Shown: positions 12,840-23,400 of the stretch, one piece after another
Layout: each line of letters opens with the position of its first letter
How positions within the stretch are numbered: the stretch's first letter is position 1
DNA from: Neospora caninum Liverpool
Taxonomy: Eukaryota; Apicomplexa; Conoidasida; Eucoccidiorida; Sarcocystidae
Direction: 5' to 3'
NCBI RefSeq assembly: GCF_000208865.1
Contig: NC_018395.1
Location: 837,920 to 901,919, forward strand
DNA: 64,000 bases
The notes under the pieces: generated by a model
Seen by the model: only the letters and a program-made list of their open reading frames with translations
What the model was told of the DNA's origin: nothing
The model's database searches: none
Translations under genes and position numbers: made by a program

Positions 12840-15800
12840 ATGCGGCCACGAGCATTCGGCTTAACTGCGCGCCGAGGGGCTGTTGCTCCTTCGCCGTCGT
12901 ATTTTCCTGGGGAGTCTGTTGCTGGTCCACCGGAGCGCTGCCTGGCCCCAACGTTGATCTGCATATCCGTTCACAAGCGTTGTCGCGGCGGTGCTGAGAC
13001 CCGTCCTTCTCGGCAGAGCTTTTCGTGGAAGCGGTACAGCACATGCATGGGGGTTAAGCAGAGCCTCGCTTGGAGGAGGCAAGCTCTGGCTGTGGCGGCT
13101 TCGGAGTCACAGGCTTGCCCGGACGCGTTCCTCAGTCGGTGGATCCAGCTTCACTCTGCGCTATCTCCGGCCCCTTCGAGACATTTTAGCGCTTTGGGAG
13201 TCTCGACAGAACGGGCAAAATTCTCGACGGTTACCGCCGTATCAGTGGAAGGCTCGCGGGCACATCCGGAGTTGGTATGCGGCGGCGGCGTCGAACAGGA
13301 TGGAAAAACAGACTCACCAACCGACACAGGCGCAAGTGAAGCAACAGACGCTCTTTCCGTAGAAATGCTGGGACCGTTCGCGCTAACGAGATCCATCCTC
13401 AAGGCTTTCCGGTAAGCCGGTGTTTCGCTGCTGCTGTTCCGTACGTTTTTATCGTTTCTCCAGTCGTGGAATCTACGCCTGCACTTCATGAAATTATTCT
13501 TCCCGTTTCAGTGGACACACAGTTTCGATTCGAGGAGAGGGAGAGGACCAGCTAGTGGACAATGCCTTGCTAGTGACGTTCCGGAACGGACAAGCCTTTC
13601 ACGCATGTAGGTGCGCCAATGCGAGGACTCTAGGAGATGGGATTCTAGTGTCCAAGTCTCAAAAGAGGTGTGCTGTATTTGCATGAGAGGTATCGCTGCT
13701 CCTCCTTTCCCGTGTCCGTTCCTGCTTGCCCGGGCCAATATCAGGCCACGAAGTCTTTTCACGAACAGTAACAATACGTGGGGTCCGTCTACTTTGGCTA
13801 CCCTTTTTTGTACACGTGGTGGGATCGCAGTGACTGGCTGCGCTTCTATTTTCACGTAAATCACAGTGTCACGCGTCGTCTAGGCTTCACCGCCGTCGCG
13901 TAACGGTATGCGTCTTTCGTGCATGCGCGCTTTTGCTTTGCTGATGTCGACAGGGAAGACAAACGAGACGTGACTCTCTGGCGCCGATTCGCGAGCCGCG
14001 CTCGGGTCCTTCTGCCGTCGCTCCCTCCGTCTTCACTCGTTCCGGTTTTGGGCACCTTCGCAACGTTGGGTTACCGGGATCGAGAGCTTCTGGTGGGGGC
14101 CGCCGAGGCGCTTATTCCGCAACTTTCCCTCTGCACAGGGAAGGAAGTGTGCCGGGTGACTCACCATTTCGCCCAACTTTTGACTCGACACGATCTTCTC
14201 TTTTCTGTGTGTGCTCGCGAACTGGCACGACGCGCTCACGAGCTTCGTCCGAACGAAGTTGCCCGGGTCCTTCATTCCTATGCCCGTCTGGGCTACTTCC
14301 ATCCGCATCTCTTTGCTGTCCTCCGTCGCCGGGTTTTCGAAATATCGAAACGTCTCGAGCCTGGAGCGCTTGTCTTGGTTCTATCTGCGGCTGGGAGACT
14401 GAGACTTCGGGATGAAAAGCTGATGGCGGTCTTGGCAGCAGAAATCTGCCGACGTATCGCTGATGTAAATGTGAAAGGGCTCGCTGTTGTTGCGAATGTG
14501 TACGCGGAAATGGGCGTGGAGAATTCGTTCCTGTTGGAAATCTTGGCGGACGAGGCATTCCGGAAGCGTCACGAAAGACGGCCGCAGGATGCGGCGCTCC
14601 TTCTGCGGGCTTTAGGAAGACTGGGGCGGGGTTGCTTGGCCAGCAAGAGGCAGAGAGCTCTTGTTGACGACTTAACGTGGGATCTGCCGAGACACATCAA
14701 GAAGTTTTCTCTGGAGCAGGTTTCCATGACTGTTGCGGCTCTGTCGCGTCTTTGGGGAGACGCTGCGCCGGCAACCACGCCGGTGCTGGGGAACGAACAG
14801 GCCAGTCGCACAGACCTGTTGGAAGCCCTGGGTGACCGGGTGGGGGAGTTGGCTACCGACCTGACTCCGCAGAGTGCGGCCGCTCTCATATTTGCCTATG
14901 CAAAGCTTGGGTACCGCCACGGTCCCCTTCTCTACCATATTCCGGAGCATGTGGAACGCTTCCTTCCGGGGTATAGTATTGATCAGCTGGCGAAGGTGTG
15001 CTTCGCGTACTCCAAACTGCAGGTGCCTAACGCTCCCGTTTTGCACCTGACTCTCCAGCGTCTTCCAGAACTTCTTCGGGGAGGATGCGAAAAGCGAGAC
15101 AAATCAGGAAAAAAAGACCACACCGGATGCGAGACCGAGCAGCCGCTACCTATGCCTGCAAATGTTGGTGCGCTCGACCAACAGCCACCAAGAGCGAAGT
15201 GCGACGAAAGGGGGAAGCAGCAGACCCCCAGCGAGCCGTCAGTCTGTAACCTGGACGACACGGAAACGTGTAGACCGGGAGCAAACGGGGGTCAGACGGG
15301 CGGGCATGTGTTCGAGCCTGGCCATACACAGGGTCCGAGGCGGAAGAGTCAGTCGCGTCTTGTCCGGCTCTATGCAGGGGATATCTCGGGTTCTGCTTCA
15401 CCTTCCGCCCCTGCATCCGCCTCAACTGCACTTCACAGAAATGGAGGCCACGCCGGCAGACCAGCGGATCCTGGGCAAGCACCAGCATCAGAGACTGGCG
15501 ACGTCGACGCGGAGACGAGGTTGCCAGGTGGTTTATCACTCTCCTTTAGTAAAGCCTTGTTCAAGGTTGGCCCAGATGGAATGCCCGAACAAACAGTAAG
15601 GGGCCAAGCCGTGAGTCCACCACAGCCACGGCTGCACTCGATTCTGCGTATTCTTCGGGCAATGCTGCAGCTGAATGTATTCGACAGAAAGGTAAGACAA
15701 ACGCAGTGTCTGTTACAGAGGTCCGCTGTATTTTGCAAGGCTTCACTACACGCTCTCACGTTACCTTCCGATATACTGCTATGGCTTTCGGCTGAGAGTC

Positions 15801-16865
15801 GCACTGTCAGTAGCCCCAGGGACAGTGGCCTTAACCGACTCGTGGGTGCTCTCTGGGCCCCTTTTAAACGCAGCGTGACACCCGTGACCGGTGGGCATGA
15901 GCTAGTTGTTGAAGTCTTGGTACCTGCCGCAGGCGCTCACACTTATCGGAGACCACTTGGCTGATCGAGCGGGAGAAATGCCAGCTTTTTCTGTTGTTAC
16001 GGTCGTCGACCTCTTCGCTTCCATCGGTTTCCTACATCGGCCTCTCATGGAGAAAGTTCGACTGGAGCTTCGGGTGAGAACACAGCGCTAGTCCTCAGTC
16101 CCGGAAAAGGCGAAATTGAATTCACAGCTGAGAAGCAGGTGCCGCGCTCAGCTCATTTAAGGTGCATTAGTGAAGAAAAGTTGACGTATTGCGTATGCCC
16201 TTCTCTGTTTCTCTGTTTGTTTTTCTCTTTGCCACTTTCCTCTCTCTAGATGTAACTACCGCGGCGGATGACAACCATCGCCCCGACAGTTCAAGTGTGA
16301 TGCACATCCGGCTTTTCATACATTTGCGGTGCGACGCTGTCTGTGTAAAAACCGTTCTGTGTCATCCTAGGACCCGCGCGAGGAAGTCAGTTTCACCCAA
16401 GACCAACTACGTTGCCTGTTTGACGCCCTCCATCATCGACTGCAGCTTTCGCCTTCCGAGTTTGGCGTGTGGCGTGTGCCACGCTCTGCCGTGACGGTGG
16501 AGGCTCCGGTATCGTCGAAGATGGAAATACTCACGTCGGCGCTGCTGCGCGCCTCCGCTCATCTTGATACAAGTGGCAGCTGTAGCATGACATACGCACT
16601 GGCTGAGCGTCCTGCAAGCGGTCAGGAAAGCCCGACGGACCCGCTGGAACACGAACGACCAGCAACACACGATTCAGGACTTGACACCTGGTTCTACTTG
16701 CACGTCCCAGCATATTTGGAAAAGCTTCTTCAGCCAGAAGTTCAACAAGCGATAGCTTCCGTTGCTGAAGACTCTGAAGCACTCGAAGCGGAACTCAGGT
16801 CGTTTGACTTCCCTGTTGCACACACTAGAGAGTTCAGTGGCGACCCAACGCTACATCCGGTATAG
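12840..16865 (+). CDS. Helical-repeat (HPR/FASTK-like) organellar RNA-processing protein
   Basis: Probable mitochondrial RNA-binding protein of the alpha-helical repeat families expanded in Apicomplexa. Five exons join with matching phases: 12840-13411, 13512-13610, 13954-15691, 15915-16073 and 16371-16865, giving about 1020 residues. The N-terminus (MRPRAFGLTARRGAV) is rich in Arg and lacks acidic residues, as in a mitochondrial presequence. From about residue 235 to 600 at least eight 35-40 residue helix pairs repeat, with signatures such as VLHSYARLGYFHP, VLGTFATLGYRDR, LIFAYAKLGYRHG and VCFAYSKLQVPN. Residues about 600-785 are a hydrophilic low-complexity insertion, after which helical sequence resumes (RLHSILRILRAMLQL). 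I see no C-terminal RAP domain. The last exon could instead splice before its stop (AG|GTCGTT near 16800), so the C-terminus is less certain. The exon 4 acceptor lacks a good pyrimidine tract. RNA target and exact organelle are inference. Confidence 0.72.
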
Positions 16866-19800
16866 CTGTGTCCGGGCCCCCATGCGAGAACTCCAGACCT
16901 ATTCACGGAGCAGTTCTGCTATAAGGTCCAACCGTCTCTTTTCTCTTTCCTACTCCCTCTGTCGATACTCCCTGTCCCGTCCCCGAGAGAACTGAGTCAA
17001 ACTCGGAACTCGTGCCCGCTTCGACGTTTTGAGCAAGAGCGTGCGGGACCGTATCGACCAGACGCGCTGCGCATCATGTTGTCTACATCCTCACACGCAA
17101 ACAGTCCGCACCACCTGGAAACGCCCTTGATGCAGACTGTGCTGTGCGAACAAAATCATCAGTAGAACGTGGCAGAACAGGAGTAAGTCAGGAGAACCGC
17201 CGAGAAAAAAAGAAGACAACGAAATCGAGAAAGCCTCTTACACCTTAGACCATTTGCTGATCTCTGTTCGCTTATATATACATATATATACGTCAGAATC
17301 GCGACTCGAAGCTCCACGTACACGCAAAAGGAGACGCGTGTTGAGAAAAACTGGCACGATGCGTTTCCTTTTTGTTACGCCTACGAAAGTGCACATCAAG
17401 CTTCAAAAGAAAGACGAAGGAATGCTACAGGGTTGAGGGGAAGACGCAGTGGAATCAACAACGGCGGGGAAAAGGAAAATCATCTTCAGCTTCTCACGCG
17501 AAAAGCAATGATTGCCGACTAACGATGCGATTGGCCCTTTAGTCATCCCCCTCGCTTGAGCCATATGGAGTTTCCTTTTGCTACAACGTCATCAGGAAGG
17601 TGAATTATGTATCATTCGGAGACAGAGTCAACGGCCTGTCTCGCTTAACTGGAGCACCTTGCCTGTTTTGGTAACGTCGAGCCTATTTTTGAGGGGTCTT
17701 GCCATCACCTGTTTGGCCCAGCTCTCGCTGTCGCAGTTCCCATCGGCTGAGAGCTTCTTCATACTTTTCAAGTTGCTCGTAATAAACGTCTGATGCGGAA
17801 CAAACACGAGCACTCCACACAAACAGGAGGCTCACACGGCGCGGTCAAGCGTAGGCACCACAGAACCTGATAACAAAGTGCGCCGCAGTTCACTCCAGTG
17901 GGAGAGTATTGGCGCTTGCCTTGGCCCAGGACAGCTTTCCAAATGAAGTCGTCCATTTTTACATCAGCCAGAACACAAATTCCGTGTCGGGAGGTCGACC
18001 GTCTCCCTGCGGACCCTTGACGGTCTCGCCTTCGATGAAGCAAGGCTTAAATGCTAGCATGGTCACTTCATGCGGGCTAGGATGCTTGAAATGTCAACTG
18101 TCTCCCGAAAGAAGGGATATTTCAACTGTAAAGGTGTAGACGTACCGAAAATGCACCGTTCGCAGCCCGATCCGCAGCTGCAACAAATCAAAGAGAAGAG
18201 GCGCATCCAGCCTGCCGAGAGCCTGTTTTCTGAACCAACCCGTTAGGCGGCATCAAATCGGACCACCGTTTTGGTGACTTCCCCAGACAGCGTTGAGCCA
18301 CGAGGACAATTGTCGCTCTAGTAAGAACAAGTCCCCCGAGATGATGACGATTCACACGCGCAAAACTCCCTCTAAATTTCAACCACCTTCTTGAATAACT
18401 GGGCGGTATGCCGAAAATTGGTATCCACGACTTTCTGCTTGATATTTGTGGGGTATCGAAGGCCATCAGCAAGCACGCGTTTACTATCAGGTATGCGCCG
18501 TACGGGGTGAAGTCACCAAAAAGGCCTACTGACCGTGTCTTGCAGTGGAAGCGATATATTCCTCCCAGTGCATAGAGAACGTCAGCTGGGCATGGAACGA
18601 CGGTAACCGACAAGAAACGACGCTGCTGTCACAGGGAGTGTGCGGATTAATGAAGCATGATAGTTCATCGATTAGAAGTGACTATAACGCTGTGCGTCTC
18701 ACCAGTCTTCCGGTTCTGGTTTCCACGGCGGCACGGGCTTCTCAAGCAAAGGATCGCTCCCAGGCTGTCGATTCATTGGTGACGCGCTTGCAGACTCTGA
18801 GGTCTCATTCTTTTCGGTGGGACGTGCACGAGTTGCTGATTCTTCTCCATGTGTAACTGAGGGGTGTGCCGTGTGAGAAGGAAGACTGGAAGAGCTGGAC
18901 ATACAAGATGCCTGACCCGGCACGTCGACAGTAGGGGCCTTCTCGGTAGTTCTCTCCATGGCACCCCCTGTTCTGGGTCTCAATCCACTTATCAGTGCCA
19001 AACTCACATTCCGGCAAAAAGCACCCAGGCACAAAACAAGATTCGGCTTAGCAGGCGATAGATACATGAAGAGTTGTCAGGCATTTCCCTGAAGGGAAGA
19101 AAAGGATAGGGCAAGAGGTCACCTCCGGCGAAGCAAACAGTGCACACCAAAGCAGCAGAAAAAGCAGCGACATCTGGTCAAAAAGGGAACGCGTTGTGCA
19201 GGAGAGCAGACTTGCAATTGATCAAAGCTAGATGCAGTGATCGCTACGATCCTTGCATAAAATGGGGGCAATCACCAAACCTCTCTACGCTGACTCGTAG
19301 TGACCCTGAGCCTAGACGAGGGAACCTTCAGACAGCGACTCGCTAGATGTTGCAGGATGGCAATGTGAAACACAGACGAGAACAACTTCCGGAAACAGCA
19401 AACGAATACGCACCAAAAACCTGTTTTTGGGTCCGGTTCGCTTCACTTCATTCACGAAATATGGCCGCGGAACCCCAGCGGCAGGACACCGGCAAACAAC
19501 AGAGCAGTTCGTTGTGATGCTCGGAGAGCTCGCAACTCGAGGAACTACAGAAGAGCGTTTCGTTCCAGCCCCCATATAACCAAGTAGCCGCGATTCTTTG
19601 CCGGAGCCATATGTGGCTCCTTCCCAGATGGATGCAGAGTTTCCTTCTAGGAAAAGCCGATTTTCCGCGAGTGTCAAAATCTCTTTTTTCACTGCGGCTT
19701 TCTGCCGTAACCTTGCCCGCCTCCTCGCATGCAGAGAAAAATCGACGCCGAAAGAGAACGGCAAGAAAGTGAGGTCCAGCAGCAGATTAGCAAGCGAGCT

Positions 19801-20412
19801 TGGTTGGCACACATACCCGAGCTAAAAATAGAAAAGAGACCTTTGCGATAAGTATTTGATTTAAGGCTGGTGTTGTTCGAATTCTTTTCCCTCTTTTCGC
19901 ACCCAATGTTCTCTGCCTGTCCTATAACGCCAGACATGGATCGGGAGATCACTTGTCCGTCTGGGTGGATGTGGTCGTTTTGCGGTGACACGAAACCAGA
20001 TGTTTGCTATTTTGCCTGCGTCTAATATGTCCTTTTTGCCAGTGGATCTGTTGTCATACAAAGGCTGCTCACAATGAACAGATTCACTGCTCGTCGCCGA
20101 GCGCCAGGTGTGCAAACAAACAAGACAACGACCGTCAGTGAACCCCAAAATTTGGGAGGCCGCAGCTATGTACCGTGCGAAATTCCATCATCCCCACGTT
20201 CGCCTAAGAGGGTAGGCAAAGGCATCTCTTCGTTTCCTTCACCCGACGCGCCCTCCCAGTCCCATCGGTGAGCTTCGTCGGCCGTTCGACGGCGCAAGTT
20301 GTTTCCTTACAGTTTCGCAGAACAGCGTCTGGAACACCCAAAAGCTCGAAAGCCACAAGCGTATTTTTCGATCGGCGGGTTCCTGGTAAACCCCGCGCGG
20401 ATAGCAAGCAAG
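16866..20412. other. Intergenic region, no gene supported
   Basis: No conserved protein was recognised. A short TA microsatellite lies at about 17270-17292. The best coding-like stretch is on the minus strand at 18699-19067: 122 codons, Ser/Thr/Pro/Glu-rich, ending WKPEPEDW just before a good donor (CTG|GTGAGA). I could not connect it to flanking exons. The right part should hold the promoter and leader of the FERRY3-like gene. Confidence 0.4.
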
Positions 20413-23400
20413 ATGGCATCCAGCGACTGCCTGTCATTTCTGTTAAGCAACGTGTTGAGCGCCTCCGCCCCGCTCTCGAACTGTAGCGAAGATGACCCTC
20501 TGGTGGTCCACTCGCCTGCCCCGGTTTTCCAGAGACGGGCGTATGAGGAAAAATTCGCAGATCGAGAAATCGACAACCGATCGACACGCGTGCTAAAAGG
20601 TTGCTCATTTCCTGGCCACTTTCTCATCCTAAACCTAAGCGACGAAGAGGATTTGGAAGACAAGTTAGACGGTTTGGTCGTGAGTTCATGCCCGAGTTCG
20701 AGTCTGTCACCCGCACGGCTGAGGGCGCTCAAGATCCATGTTCTCCGCTCGCTTCTACTGAATTTGAATTTCCTCCGTCCTCCGCTTCTCCCTCTGATCC
20801 TTCAACCGAAATGGGCCGTTGAGCATTGGCTACAGACTCCAGAGGGGCGGTCTAGACGGCAGCACTCGCGTTCTCTTCTTCAACCTGGAAAGACCGATGC
20901 GAGACTTCGTAACAGCAACTGCATAGGATCCTCCGCTTTCCCTCCGCTGGAGTGTGTCGTGCTCTCGCTCCTGTCGTGGCGACCGTTGCTTTTTACCTCC
21001 GTCGAGGTCGGCGCTGCCCACGCTTTGGGTATCCATCCCTCTGCTGCTGAGACAGCATCGGCAGCTTTACTCGCCGGCGCTGTTGCAGGACAGAAAAGAA
21101 GATCCAGCCGTGATGTTCGCTTGTCTTTATGCCCGGATGGGGAGCGGTGGTACGGGCGTTCGTCCTCGCGAATTCAGGAGACAAACGGTTCCCCGGTGAT
21201 GGCGACCCACCATGCCAGCGAGGGCGCACGAACGCGAGTTCCTTTCACACATGAAAAGGAAGCTAATGACAGTGGACACCGGAGTCTTGGCGTCAGCTGT
21301 GATACTCTTCCCTCAGCGGTTCATGATATTCTTTCCTCTGCCCGTATACCAGGGACATGTCATAAGTTTCCCGCGTCTCTTTGCCCCCGCGTGGCTGTGA
21401 TGCGAGCTATCGCCTACTGGTATTGCTTAGAGCAGTTGCAGCACCCGGACCCTTGGCCATCATCTGCCGACGCTGACTCGGGGGGGGACCGCTGGATGAG
21501 ACCGGGAAAACCGACGCCTTCCGATTTGCTGCACGACAATTCTCAAGCCGGCTCCTCAGGCACACCCCTCAGCGACGCGTTTTGGTCGGCAGCTAGTCCC
21601 AGCACGAGGTTGACTCTTGGTGCTCGGGTTTCTAGCCTTGACGGGCCTGGCGGGGCGGGGGGAGGCGGAACCAGCCATGAGGCTGGCGGAGTAGCGTTGG
21701 AGGTTTCGCCAGTCAACGATGCCGCCAGCGGGGGCTTCTCAGGCGGCGTTTGTGGAGCGTACGACAATAAGACTGGGATCTGTGAAGGCCGGTTTCGCGT
21801 GAGAGAGCGGAACACCCCGAGCTGCGGGAGCCGCCTGCTGAGCCAGCTTCAGGATTCTTTCGACTCGGCCATGATGGCGGTCCTAGAACGGCAGCAAGAG
21901 TCCCTCGTTCAGCTCCGAGATAGGCAGAGCACTGAAATGGAGGAGGCATGTGGACGGCGAGAGGAACAAGTGGCGTGGGAAACTAGTGGATGCTCTACCA
22001 ATGACAGTCTTATAACCAGGAGGAAGGCTGGTGAGCATGAGGCCGGATCTGTTTTCCCCGATGATGCAGCCGTGAAAAAATCAGTCATAACGAAGGGAAG
22101 TGACAGCCAATTGGCAGCCACAGGGGAACGTGCAAGTAGGGCCGAGGACGCGCAGACGTCTTCGACCACGCGGGAGACACAGGGCACACATAGTCACCAC
22201 ACACATCCGCCAGACAACGTGAGCCGTAATCCAGCACCTGCATTTGGACAGTCAGCCAAAGAAGCCGTGGGGATTGCTGGAGACCAGATGATCATCGACC
22301 GAAGTCATGAAGAAACAGCAGGTGTCGAGGCTCTCGTGCTCCAGCATGTCAGCGAGTTCGAGTTGCTCGAACTGCATTGGCGGGCTGAGCGAGCTCTGTT
22401 GAAGCAACAGCATTTGCAAGATTTGAAGGATGTGGCTATTGACCTCTATTTGCTGCATAAAGCCGCCCTAGATGGACACGATAGCCCCTTGATTCTGCCT
22501 GCGCTTCCGTCCGCTCAAGAGAGCGACCTGCTTCCTGCTGACTGGCATTCACACTACCGGCCAGACTTGGAGGAAGCTGTTGCGGGTCTTCAACAGAGGG
22601 ACGCCGAAGGGGGGGCGTATTCTCGCGGATCCAAAACGGCCGGGCAAGTCTGTTCGGGAGGTCAGGTGATGCTCTGCAGCGACTGGCAGCGGATCAAGGA
22701 TGAAGGCAACGAACGTATCGGTGATTCTGCTCGTCCGGCCGTGCCCCCATTGCTTTCATCCAGCCCCGTTACCACGCTTTCAGAGGGCACAGCCGTTCGC
22801 CCGACGAAGGCCACGTCAAATGAAGAAGCTATTGTTTTCAAAAACGGCTCTCGAGTTGTCGGAACAGCCGCCGACTTGGGTCTGGCGACAGGAACGTCTG
22901 TGCTCGAGCGCAATCTTTCTTTTCGTCCTCGTCCTTGGCAGCGCCAACCACACACTCCACATCCAGTGTTGGACATCGTAACGCCGACCAGCCTTCTTCG
23001 GCGACTAATCGAACACCGAAGAAGACAACACAGGGACCGACGGACAGAAGGGAGAAAGAGACTCGAGGACGGGAGACAAGTCGAATCACAAGGTGCGCCA
23101 GTTTCCTATTCCCGGTCAAGTGACGCCCTGCCTCCCTTGTCGCGCCGAAACAGCTACAGCGACATGGGAGCTGCGCCGGCTTCTGTTTCGCGGGGGCCTA
23201 GCGCCCGGCAATCGCAGTCGTCGACCTCAGTGGTCACACCAGGGAAGCGCCCGGCGCTACCGTCGAGTCACAAAGGAGACGGAGAGAAGCCTTCGAGACG
23301 AACGCTGGCAGAAGAACCTTTTATCTTTCCCTCTGTTGTAGATATCGACGCACTTTTGAGTCCATCGGCATGGGAGGAAGGACTGAGGGCCTGGCCGGAA

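Noticed and set aside
18188..20148. Possible small gene on the minus strand resembling a complex I assembly or B17.2-type subunit (HWEEYI stretch).
   Set aside because: Exons could not be joined in phase, similarity is limited to a few residues, and coccidians lack complex I.
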